A stretch of 5,783 nt of DNA, taken from the NCBI GenBank assembly GCA_029881775.1, contig JAOULY010000150.1, positions 1 to 5,783 of the forward strand. The letters are read 5' to 3'. Position 1 is the stretch's first letter; each line of letters opens with the position of its first letter. The position numbers and the translations under genes are program-made. Shown here in pieces: positions 1 to 5,239 of the stretch. This stretch comes from Gammaproteobacteria bacterium (lineage in GTDB: Bacteria; Pseudomonadota; Gammaproteobacteria; UBA9214). The notes under the pieces were generated by a model, which made no database searches, was not told the origin of the DNA, and was given only the letters and a program-made list of their open reading frames with translations.

Positions 1-765
1 CATTTCCAGCATCTCGCGATTTACCTGCGCAATTATCTTGCGTTGCTCGGCCGCCGTCAGTGCGTCCTTACCCTCGCCAAACAGGTAGTCATCCAGGTCC
101 AGCTCTTTCAACATCATCTTGGTGTGAAACAAATTTTCCTGGTACACATTGACGTCGATCATCTGGTAAATATCCCGGGTATCGCGTGACAGGAAGTTTT
201 GTATTGAATCGATCTTGTGATCGATAAAATGTTTGCGCCCGCGCACATCCCGGGTAAATCCGCGCACCCGGTAATCCAGTATGACGATATCCGACTCGAA
301 GCTGTGGATGAGGTAATTAAGCGCTTTCAGCGGCGACACCCGGCCGCAGGTCGACACGTCAATATCGGCGCGAAAGGTACTGATGCCATGATCCGGGTGA
401 CTTTCCGGGTAGGTGTGAACAGTGATATGACTCTTGTCGAGGTGCGAAACAATAGAATCCGGCAACGGTCCCGGCGCCTCGGTATTGGGAATCTGTTCCG
501 AGGTAACCGGCTCCTCCGAGATCAGCATGGTGACACTGGCACCCTGCGGATCATAGTCCTGGCGAGCGGTGTTGAGGATGGTGGCACCGATAATATCCGC
601 CACGTCCGTCAGTATGTCGGTCAGACGATCCGTATTATAGGCCTCGTCAATATATTCAATATACTCACTCCGGTGTTCCGGTGTACGCGCGTAACAAATA
701 TCATAGATATTGAAACTCAGCGTTTTGGTCAGGTTATTGAAACCGTGCAGTTTAAGTTTCCGCAT
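1..765 (-). CDS. speD: S-adenosylmethionine decarboxylase proenzyme, enteric type (3' end cut by window)
   Basis: SpeD decarboxylates S-adenosylmethionine; the product donates the aminopropyl group for spermidine synthesis in the cytoplasm. The visible 255 residues align nearly end to end with my memory of the 264-residue E. coli enzyme, so only about 9 C-terminal residues lie beyond position 1. The N-terminus MRKLKLHGFNNLTK is typical. The self-cleavage site is LDKSHITVHTYPESHP (109-124): cleavage between Lys111 and Ser112 would give the beta chain and an alpha chain with a pyruvoyl group made from Ser112. Cys140 (DVSTCG) matches the E. coli catalytic cysteine. SPLKALNYLIH (144-154), the DYRVRGFTRD block (164-173) and NVYQENLFHTKMM (206-218) are family blocks. 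An in-frame TGA lies just upstream of the ATG, fixing the start. It begins 12 nt after the VOC gene stop with only a weak Shine-Dalgarno, so coupled translation is likely. Identity is essentially certain. Confidence 0.97.
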   Translation of the reverse strand, partial: MRKLKLHGFNNLTKTLSFNIYDICYARTPEHRSEYIEYIDEAYNTDRLTDILTDVADIIGATILNTARQDYDPQGASVTMLISEEPVTSEQIPNTEAPGPLPDSIVSHLDKSHITVHTYPESHPDHGISTFRADIDVSTCGRVSPLKALNYLIHSFESDIVILDYRVRGFTRDVRGRKHFIDHKIDSIQNFLSRDTRDIYQMIDVNVYQENLFHTKMMLKELDLDDYLFGEGKDALTAAEQRKIIAQVNREMLEM

Positions 766-777
766 TAGTCATTCATC

Positions 778-1188
778 TCAGTCAGCTACCGCTTCTCCAG
801 CAATGGGCGGATGATATATCACCTGCACCGTGTTGCCATCAGGATCACGGCAATAAAAACTACGCGCCCCGTCACGGTGCGTGCGTGGTGGCGCCTTCAT
901 TTCGACGCCGGCGGATTGCAGGTATTCAAACCATGCATCAACCTGCTCCGGGACGGCAATAAAAAACCCGATATGGTCCAGCCGCTGCCCGTTTTCCGCT
1001 GGTGCGGCAGCGGCACGATGTAGTGCAAGATTGTCATTGCCGGAGGTCAGGTAAAGATTATCCGGGTCGGGGCGCCACTCGACTGACATCCCCAGCAATT
1101 CGACATAGAAGTGTTCACAGGACGCCATGTCAGTGACATTCAGCGCAACATGCCGCATACCCAGCGTGGCCGGTGGTCGCTGCATCAT
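778..1188 (-). CDS. VOC-superfamily (glyoxalase/dioxygenase-fold) protein, substrate unknown
   Basis: A 136-residue protein with the two beta-alpha-beta-beta-beta modules of the vicinal oxygen chelate fold. Module one runs from about residue 11 (MRHVALNVTDM) to 60. Module two runs from about 69 (QRLDHIGFFI) to 126, ending in the signature RDPDGNTVQVIYH (114-126). Likely metal ligands by position are His13, His57 (NLALH) and His72 (LDHIG). The fourth position, usually Glu in DPDGN-x-x-E proteins, is Gln122, so metal binding may be altered but is not excluded. The first ATG overlaps the upstream yhfA-like stop as ATGA; a second ATG follows directly at 1185, so the exact start may be 3 nt shorter. 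The overlap and the 12-nt gap to speD indicate one transcript. VOC members include glyoxalases, extradiol dioxygenases and antibiotic-resistance proteins; nothing here identifies the substrate. Confidence 0.9.
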   Translation of the reverse strand: MMQRPPATLGMRHVALNVTDMASCEHFYVELLGMSVEWRPDPDNLYLTSGNDNLALHRAAAAPAENGQRLDHIGFFIAVPEQVDAWFEYLQSAGVEMKAPPRTHRDGARSFYCRDPDGNTVQVIYHPPIAGEAVAD

Positions 1189-1613
1189 TCGGCAACACTC
1201 GCGGCAGTGATCTCGTAGTCATGACTGATTTCGGCCGTCTTGCCGAGCATGATCGAGGCCGAGCAGTATTTCTCGGCTGACAGCTCCACCGCCCGTGCCA
1301 CCTGCTTTTCGGCAAGCCCGTCACCACTGAGGATAAAGTGGACATGAATGCGCGTAAACACCTTCGGCTCGGTGTCCGCCCGCTCCGCAGACAGTTCCAC
1401 CACGCAATCGGTAACCGGCTGGCGCGCCTTTTTCAGAATATGGATGACGTCGAATGCGGTACAACCGCCCATTCCCAGCAACAGCATTTCCATGGGCCGT
1501 ACGCCAAGATTGCGCCCGCCGCTTGCCGGCGGCCCGTCCATGACCACGGCATGACCGCTACCGGCCTCGCCCAGAAAGGTAACCTGTTCAACCCATTTAA
1601 CCCGTGCTTTCAT
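1185..1613 (-). CDS. yhfA: OsmC/Ohr-superfamily protein, YhfA type
   Basis: A 142-residue OsmC-fold protein closest to E. coli YhfA, whose recalled start MQARVKWVEG matches MKARVKWVEQ here. OsmC/Ohr proteins reduce organic hydroperoxides with a pair of cysteines; the two expected ones are present, Cys51 in GMGGCTAFD and Cys117 in AEKYCSAS, and Glu42 in RPMEML sits at the usual conserved Glu. YhfA-branch function is not well established, so peroxidase activity is inferred. An in-frame GTG at 1628 would add five residues (MAGRG), but I prefer the ATG at 1613: it matches the YhfA start, has a GGGG stretch upstream, and leaves room for a leader from the predicted promoter. It lies divergent from crp, as yhfA does in E. 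coli, and its stop overlaps the VOC gene by 4 nt. The symbol reflects homology and synteny. Confidence 0.93.
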   Translation of the reverse strand: MKARVKWVEQVTFLGEAGSGHAVVMDGPPASGGRNLGVRPMEMLLLGMGGCTAFDVIHILKKARQPVTDCVVELSAERADTEPKVFTRIHVHFILSGDGLAEKQVARAVELSAEKYCSASIMLGKTAEISHDYEITAASVAE

Positions 1614-1638
1614 GCCGCGCCCCGCCACATGGTAAAAA

Positions 1639-1654
1639 TGTGAAGATTATCACA
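1639..1654. promoter_or_regulatory. CRP/Vfr binding site, perfect TGTGA-N6-TCACA palindrome
   Basis: Both half-sites are exact: TGTGA at 1639-1643 and TCACA at 1650-1654, separated by AGATTA. The left flank (AAAA before TGTGA) also fits the E. coli consensus AAATGTGA. It sits in the 109-nt divergent region between the yhfA-like gene and crp, whose product keeps the Arg/Glu/Arg set that reads TGTGA. Autoregulation of crp is known in E. coli and of vfr in Pseudomonas; here it is inferred from the site. The centre (1646.5) is 76 nt upstream of the crp ATG. Confidence 0.85.
1646..1654 (-). promoter_or_regulatory. Candidate extended -10 promoter for the yhfA-VOC-speD unit
   Basis: On the minus strand the sequence reads TGTGATAAT: a GATAAT hexamer (5 of 6 to TATAAT) preceded by TGN, the extended -10 form that can do without a good -35. 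No convincing TTGACA lies 16-18 nt upstream. Transcription would begin near 1639, giving a leader of about 26 nt to the ATG at 1613. The hexamer lies inside the CRP palindrome, so bound CRP would be expected to block this promoter. This is a prediction from sequence only. Confidence 0.45.
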
Positions 1655-1677
1655 GTTCTGCGGCATTAAATCGTTCA

Positions 1678-1683
1678 CATAAC
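1678..1683 (+). promoter_or_regulatory. Weak candidate -10 (CATAAC) for crp
   Basis: CATAAC has a moderate match to the sigma-70 -10 and would start transcription near 1690, about 33 nt before the crp ATG. The CRP site centre would then lie about 43 nt upstream of the start, close to the -41.5 of class II activation. There is no good -35 hexamer, which fits an activator-dependent promoter but is also what a false match would look like. Confidence 0.25.
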
Positions 1684-1722
1684 GCGGCTAAAGCAATTTC
1701 ACCGTCGCCCGATAACCTGTAC

Positions 1723-2388
1723 ATGCACGCACTCCAGATACCACGCGACCCTGGCTCCAGCCCCGCCACAATTGGCGTCCATCCATGCGTGGGGCGGTTC
1801 CTGGAACACTGTCATCGCCGCAAATACCCGAACAAGAGCGTCATCATATACGCAGGCGACCAGCCGGATGCGCTCTACTACATCGTCAAGGGGTCGGTCA
1901 GTGTCCTGATGGAGGACGAGGACGGTCATGAAATCGTGCTCGCCTATATCAATGCCGGCGAATTCTTCGGCGAAATGGGGCTGTTCGGCGAGCAGAGCAA
2001 CCGCAGCGCCTGGATCCGCACCCGCAGCGAATGTGAAGTCGCGGAAATCAGCTATGCACGCTTCCGGACTATTGCCAAGGAAGACCCGGACATCCTGCTG
2101 GAACTGACCGCGCAAATGGCAACCCGGCTGCGCAATACCAGCCGCAAGGTCAGCAACCTCGCTTTCCTGGATGTCACCGGCCGCATTGCCCATACATTAC
2201 TGGATCTGTGCAAGGAACCGGACGCCATGACACACCCGGACGGCATGCAGATCAAGATCACCCGGCAGGAACTCGGCCGGATAGTCGGTTGTTCACGTGA
2301 AATGGCCGGCCGTGTGCTGAAAGCACTCTGCGAACAGGGACATCTCTCGGTCAAGGGCAAGACCATCGTCGTCTTCGGCGCTCGCTAG
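1723..2388 (+). CDS. crp: cAMP receptor protein, Vfr/CRP type global regulator
   Basis: A 221-residue cyclic-AMP-responsive transcription factor. The cyclic-nucleotide-binding barrel spans about residues 25-120, the dimer helix 120-148, and the winged helix-turn-helix 150-221. cAMP contacts correspond to Gly83, Glu84, Arg94 and Ser95 (GEMGLFGEQSNRSAW) plus Thr139 and Ser140. The recognition helix IVGCSREMAGRVLK (187-200) keeps Arg192, Glu193 and Arg197, equal to E. coli 180, 181 and 185. Activating region 1, PDAMTHPDGMQ (166-176), is unchanged. Activating region 2 positions are His31, Arg33 and Arg113, basic as in E. coli (His19, His21, Lys101). HCHRRKYP and IIYAGD resemble Pseudomonas Vfr. 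The N-terminus is about 10 residues longer than CRP or Vfr, and no Shine-Dalgarno precedes the ATG; the next in-frame candidate, GTG at 1789, would leave too short an N-terminus. The gene is divergent from yhfA and convergent with trpC. The choice between names crp and vfr is arbitrary. Confidence 0.96.
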   Translation: MHALQIPRDPGSSPATIGVHPCVGRFLEHCHRRKYPNKSVIIYAGDQPDALYYIVKGSVSVLMEDEDGHEIVLAYINAGEFFGEMGLFGEQSNRSAWIRTRSECEVAEISYARFRTIAKEDPDILLELTAQMATRLRNTSRKVSNLAFLDVTGRIAHTLLDLCKEPDAMTHPDGMQIKITRQELGRIVGCSREMAGRVLKALCEQGHLSVKGKTIVVFGAR

Positions 2389-2420
2389 CACCCGGCAAAA
2401 CCACCACACAGTTCTTTGCT

Positions 2421-2444
2421 TCATTCCCGCGCAGGCGGAAATGA
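2421..2444. repeat. REP-like inverted repeat between convergent crp and trpC
   Basis: TCATTCCCGC, loop GCAG, then GCGGAAATGA: a 10-bp stem with a single mismatch at the sixth position. Read on the minus strand the mismatch becomes a U-G wobble, so RNA from the trp side folds fully. The TCATTCCCGCG-AGGCGG core resembles the dispersed palindromes found in intergenic regions of many proteobacteria. There is no T-run on either side, so it is not a classical intrinsic terminator, although its place between two convergent genes suits a transcription-ending or mRNA 3'-end role. The rest of the 159-nt spacer (2389-2547) shows nothing I can name. Confidence 0.5.
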
Positions 2445-2547
2445 CGCTCTCTGCGTAACACTGCCATAGTGCGCGCATTCAGACTGGCTTGATGTTCCTC
2501 CGCGCCCTTGCACTGCCGTGTAAAACAGATTTAATGAACTGGCAATC

Positions 2548-3345
2548 TCAGCCAAACAATTCCGCCAGCTTCTCACCCGGCTCTTCCGCCTTCATAAATG
2601 CCTCTCCAACCAGGAAGGCGTGCACACCCTTACTGCGCATCAGGGATACATCCTTGCGCGTATGAATGCCGCTCTCGGTCACCAGCACACGATCATCGGG
2701 GAACCCGTCGACAAAGCCGAGCGTCACATCGAGGCTGGTTTCAAATGAACGCAAATCACGGTTGTTGACGCCGATCAGGCGTGCCGGTAACGCCAGCGCA
2801 CGCTGCATCTCGGTTGCATCATGCACCTCCACGAGCACGTCCATGCCGAGGTTATGCGCAAGTTGCAACAACTCGCTCAACATGGCGTCCGACAAGGCCG
2901 CCACGATCAATAAAATACAATCTGCTCCCAGCGCACGCGCCTCGTACACCTGGTAGGGATCGATCATGAAATCCTTGCGCAAGACCGGCAGATCGCATGC
3001 CGCACGCGCCGATTGCAGGTAGCTATCCGCACCCTTGAAAAAATCGATATCGGTCAGCACTGACAGGCAGGCTGCGCCACCGCGCGCATAGCTGGCGGCA
3101 ATCTGCGCCGGATCAAAGTGCTCGCGGAGAATGCCGCGACTCGGCGATGCTTTCTTTATTTCCGCGATAACGGCGGGCTTTCCTGCGGAAACACGCTGTT
3201 CAATGGCCGCAATAAACCCGCGCGGCGCACTGGCCGATTCAGCGGAACGCTGCAATGCCTCGAGGCTGACACGCCTGATACGTTCGTCAACTTCTTCTGC
3301 CTTGCGCGCCAGGATGCGCCTGAGAATATCCGGGGTGTCGTTCAT
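2548..3345 (-). CDS. trpC: Indole-3-glycerol phosphate synthase, monofunctional
   Basis: TrpC closes the indole ring: it converts carboxyphenylaminodeoxyribulose phosphate to indole-3-glycerol phosphate with loss of CO2 and water. A 265-residue (beta/alpha)8 barrel with the expected catalytic set: Glu62 and Lys64 (IAEIKKASPSRG), Lys124 (LRKDFMIDPYQ), Glu173 (LVEVHD), Asn194 (GVNNRDL) and Glu224 (VTESGIH). The phosphate-binding end includes VGEAFM (246-251). The protein stops at AELFG with no fused PRA-isomerase (TrpF) domain, unlike E. coli. The start is ambiguous: ATG at 3345 gives MNDTPDILRRILARKAEEV, matching the Pseudomonas N-terminus, while a GTG at 3354 would overlap the trpD stop as GTGA and add three residues. 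Neither has a clear Shine-Dalgarno, so coupling to trpD is likely. It appears to be the last gene of the operon. Confidence 0.97.
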   Translation of the reverse strand: MNDTPDILRRILARKAEEVDERIRRVSLEALQRSAESASAPRGFIAAIEQRVSAGKPAVIAEIKKASPSRGILREHFDPAQIAASYARGGAACLSVLTDIDFFKGADSYLQSARAACDLPVLRKDFMIDPYQVYEARALGADCILLIVAALSDAMLSELLQLAHNLGMDVLVEVHDATEMQRALALPARLIGVNNRDLRSFETSLDVTLGFVDGFPDDRVLVTESGIHTRKDVSLMRSKGVHAFLVGEAFMKAEEPGEKLAELFG

Positions 3346-3350
3346 GCCTG

Positions 3351-4367
3351 TCACAGACTGTTTGAGACATCCACCAGTGCCTGCAGGGTTTGCTTCGCCT
3401 TGCCCGAGCGAATCACCTCAACTGCCAGTTCGACACCAGCCACCAGTGAATCCACCAGTCCGGCCGCATAAATTGCGGCACCAGCGTTCATGGCCACGAT
3501 GTCATGCGCCGGCCCGGGCTCGCCATCAAACACGGCATTGATCATGCGTAAACTGGCCGCGGCATCGGCCACGGATATGGCTGACAGGTCGCCCATTTGC
3601 ATACCAAAATCCGCCGGCCCGATGCTATACACATTGATTTTTCCATTGTGCAGTTCTGCAACGTGCGTCGGCGAGCCGATACTGATCTCATCCAGACCGT
3701 CTTCGGCATGCACCACCAGTACATGCTCACTACCCAGTTGCTGCAACACGCGGGCCAGCGGCTCCACCCATTGCTTGCTGAATACACCCAGCACCTGGTT
3801 GGGCGCGCCGGCCGGGTTGGTCAACGGCCCGAGCAGGTTGAACAGGGTACGCACCCGCATTTCCTTGCGCGGACCAATCGCATGTTTCATGGCACCGTGA
3901 TGCTGTGGCGCAAACATGAATCCGACACCCACGCGCTCAACGCAGGCGGCAACCTGTTCCGGCTGCAGATCAAGCCGCACACCTGCCGCCTCCAGGACGT
4001 CGGCACTGCCCGAGCTGCTGGAGACCGAGCGATTGCCATGCTTGGCAACACGGCCGCCGGCCGCCGCAGTCACCACCGCGCTGGCGGTGGACACATTAAA
4101 GGTACTGGCACCGTCACCACCGGTGCCACAGGTATCGACCAGGTGCGGACCACTGATTTCGACACGCGTGGCAAGCTCGCGCATTACACGCGCGGCAGCG
4201 ACAATTTCGTCGACGGTCTCGCCTTTCATCCGTAAGCCGACCAGGAAGCCGCCGATCTGTGCAGGGGTTGCCTCGCCCGTCATGATCTGGCGCATGACAT
4301 GCTGCATCTCATCCACCGTCAAATCCCGGTGATCAATAACCGCTGCAATGGCTGCTGGCAAATCCAT
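3351..4367 (-). CDS. trpD: Anthranilate phosphoribosyltransferase
   Basis: TrpD transfers phosphoribose from PRPP to anthranilate, the step between TrpEG and TrpC. It is full length at 338 residues. A helical N-terminal domain (about 1-70) is followed by the alpha/beta domain with the PRPP loop GTGGD (81-85), NVSTA (91-95), and the KHGNRSVSSSSGSADVLEA block (109-127). HHGAMKHAIGPRKEMRVRT (156-174) contains Arg167, the likely anthranilate-binding arginine, and FNLLGPLTNPA (176-186) follows. Asp226-Glu227 (DGLDEIS) are the expected magnesium ligands. It is free-standing rather than fused to TrpG as in E. coli. The ATG lies 23 nt after the trpG stop, with a short GGA about 8 nt before it. The reading frame is intact and no key residue is missing. 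Confidence 0.97.
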   Translation of the reverse strand: MDLPAAIAAVIDHRDLTVDEMQHVMRQIMTGEATPAQIGGFLVGLRMKGETVDEIVAAARVMRELATRVEISGPHLVDTCGTGGDGASTFNVSTASAVVTAAAGGRVAKHGNRSVSSSSGSADVLEAAGVRLDLQPEQVAACVERVGVGFMFAPQHHGAMKHAIGPRKEMRVRTLFNLLGPLTNPAGAPNQVLGVFSKQWVEPLARVLQQLGSEHVLVVHAEDGLDEISIGSPTHVAELHNGKINVYSIGPADFGMQMGDLSAISVADAAASLRMINAVFDGEPGPAHDIVAMNAGAAIYAAGLVDSLVAGVELAVEVIRSGKAKQTLQALVDVSNSL

Positions 4368-4390
4368 AATGAATATCCGTTCGATGTTGG

Positions 4391-4969
4391 TCAGGAATTA
4401 AGGAAATTACGCAGCAGGTCATGCCCGCTGCGAGTCAGAATCGATTCCGGGTGGAACTGTACACCCTCTATTGGCAGCGTCTTGTGACGCACACCCATGA
4501 TCTCGTCCATGCCGATATCGCTATCCTCCGTCCAGGCCGTCACTTCCAGGCAGTCCGGCAGCGATTCTTTCTCGATAACCAGCGAGTGGTAGCGCGTTGC
4601 CTCGAACGGATCCGGCAGGCCACTGAAAACACCGACGTTGTCATGATGAATCATGGATGTTTTCCCGTGCATGATCGACCGGGCGTGGACAATTTTCCCG
4701 CCAAACGCCTGGCCGATGCTCTGGTGCCCGAGACAAACACCCAGGATCGGCACCTTGCCGGCAAACGCCTGGATGGCCGCAATCGAAACCCCGGCCTCGT
4801 TTGGTGTACACGGGCCGGGGGAAATGACGATTTTCTCCGGCGCCAGCTCGCCGATCTGTTCAACGGTAATCCGGTCATTACGGAATACACGCACATCTGC
4901 ACCCAGTTCACCAAGGTATTGCACCAGGTTGTAGGTGAAAGAATCGTAATTATCGATCATTAACAACAT
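4391..4969 (-). CDS. trpG: Anthranilate synthase component II (glutamine amidotransferase)
   Basis: TrpG supplies ammonia from glutamine to TrpE. It is a 192-residue class I glutamine amidotransferase: oxyanion loop SPGPCTPNEAG (50-60), nucleophile elbow GVCLGHQ with Cys79, and catalytic His173 and Glu175 in QFHPESIL. MHGKTS (100-105) and TRYHSLV (125-131) are typical of TrpG/PabA. The start is set at the ATG giving MLLMIDNYDSFTYNL, which matches the Pseudomonas protein and has AGGG 9 nt upstream. The open frame extends 15 residues further to a GTG at 5014, but that stretch (MRDTSRQRD...) is unlike the family and would run through the hairpin at 4987-5004. The protein could also serve PabB in folate synthesis; its place next to trpE and trpD argues for a main role in tryptophan synthesis. 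Confidence 0.96.
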   Translation of the reverse strand: MLLMIDNYDSFTYNLVQYLGELGADVRVFRNDRITVEQIGELAPEKIVISPGPCTPNEAGVSIAAIQAFAGKVPILGVCLGHQSIGQAFGGKIVHARSIMHGKTSMIHHDNVGVFSGLPDPFEATRYHSLVIEKESLPDCLEVTAWTEDSDIGMDEIMGVRHKTLPIEGVQFHPESILTRSGHDLLRNFLNS

Positions 4970-4978
4970 GCGTGCAGA

Positions 4979-4982
4979 CCCT
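4979..4982 (-). promoter_or_regulatory. trpG ribosome-binding site (AGGG)
   Basis: AGGG on the minus strand, 9 nt before the ATG at 4969. It supports that ATG over the GTG at 5014. It lies 4 nt downstream of the foot of the hairpin at 4987-5004, so that structure may affect ribosome access. Confidence 0.65.
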
Positions 4983-4986
4983 GATG

Positions 4987-5004
4987 CATCGCGTTGCCGC
5001 GATG
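4987..5004 (-). other. Perfect 7-bp RNA hairpin with GCAA tetraloop before trpG
   Basis: In the trp mRNA the sequence reads CATCGCG-GCAA-CGCGATG: seven uninterrupted base pairs closed by a GNRA tetraloop, an especially stable form. It fills most of the 48-nt gap between the small membrane-protein gene and trpG. No U-run follows, so it is not an intrinsic terminator. Possible roles are protecting an RNA end, setting the ratio of upstream to downstream expression, or presenting the trpG ribosome-binding site. Confidence 0.6.
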
Positions 5005-5017
5005 TGTCCCTCACCGA

Positions 5018-5170
5018 CTAGAACAATGTATAAATGAACGGCGCTACCGCGGAACCCTGGGTCAACACGATCAGGCCGCCAAGCAACAGCAGGACTATGA
5101 TGATCGGCGCCATCCAGAATTTCTTTCTTATCTTGAGAAAATCCCAAAGGTCTTTTAATACTTCCAGCAT
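5018..5170 (-). CDS. DUF5989-type small membrane protein, 50 residues
   Basis: A small gene between trpE and trpG. The protein has a basic, amphipathic N-terminus MLEVLKDLWDFLKIRKKFW (1-19), one hydrophobic segment APIIIVLLLLGGLIVLTQG (21-39), and the C-terminal tail SAVAPFIYTLF (40-50). The RKKFW, PIIIVLLL and GS-x-APFIYTLF pattern is what I recall for DUF5989 (about 50 residues, often near carbamoyltransferase or surface-polysaccharide genes); its function is unknown to me. It probably sits in the inner membrane with the basic N-terminus inside. GGAG lies 9 nt before the ATG (5180-5183), a strong ribosome-binding site, and the frame ends in TAG. It starts 69 nt after the trpE stop in the same direction, so it should be co-transcribed with the trp genes. 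Another minus-strand frame covering 4950-5147 overlaps it but lacks family resemblance. Confidence 0.85.
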   Translation of the reverse strand: MLEVLKDLWDFLKIRKKFWMAPIIIVLLLLGGLIVLTQGSAVAPFIYTLF

Positions 5171-5179
5171 CAGCTTTCG

Positions 5180-5183
5180 CTCC
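5180..5183 (-). promoter_or_regulatory. Ribosome-binding site (GGAG) of the small membrane-protein gene
   Basis: GGAG on the minus strand, 9 nt upstream of the ATG at 5170, in the 69-nt gap after trpE (5171-5239). It is the best Shine-Dalgarno match in the visible part of the operon and supports the reality of this short gene. I see no promoter or terminator in the rest of that gap. Confidence 0.65.
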
Positions 5184-5239
5184 GTGTAATCAGTTATTTG
5201 TTCAAGGTTAGCACTGGCATGGCCGCCCGCACCAGCCCA

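Noticed and set aside
217..768. Plus-strand open frame of 183 codons opposite speD
   Set aside because: It lies wholly antisense to a clear full-family SpeD and has no recognisable protein motifs; it is an antisense shadow.
1699..2193. Minus-strand open frame of 164 codons opposite crp
   Set aside because: Antisense to the conserved cAMP-binding domain of crp, with no family resemblance.
2451..2477. Possible second hairpin TGCG..CACT-GCCAT-AGTG..CGCA in the crp/trpC spacer
   Set aside because: Two 4-bp stems separated by an unequal internal loop and no T-run; too weak to call a terminator.
3597..4235. Plus-strand open frame of 212 codons opposite trpD
   Set aside because: Antisense to intact trpD; composition is rich in His, Arg and Thr without any domain pattern, as expected for a shadow.
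4421..4963. Plus-strand open frame of 180 codons opposite trpG
   Set aside because: Antisense to trpG with all catalytic residues intact in the other strand; no motif of its own.
4970..5014. GTG at 5014 as trpG start, giving a 207-residue protein
   Set aside because: The extra 15 residues do not match TrpG proteins, and the ATG at 4969 has a proper Shine-Dalgarno and the canonical MLLMIDNYDSF start.
4950..5147. Minus-strand open frame of 65 codons overlapping the DUF5989-like gene and the trpG start
   Set aside because: Out of frame with both; the 50-codon frame at 5018-5170 has the better ribosome-binding site and a recognisable membrane-protein pattern.
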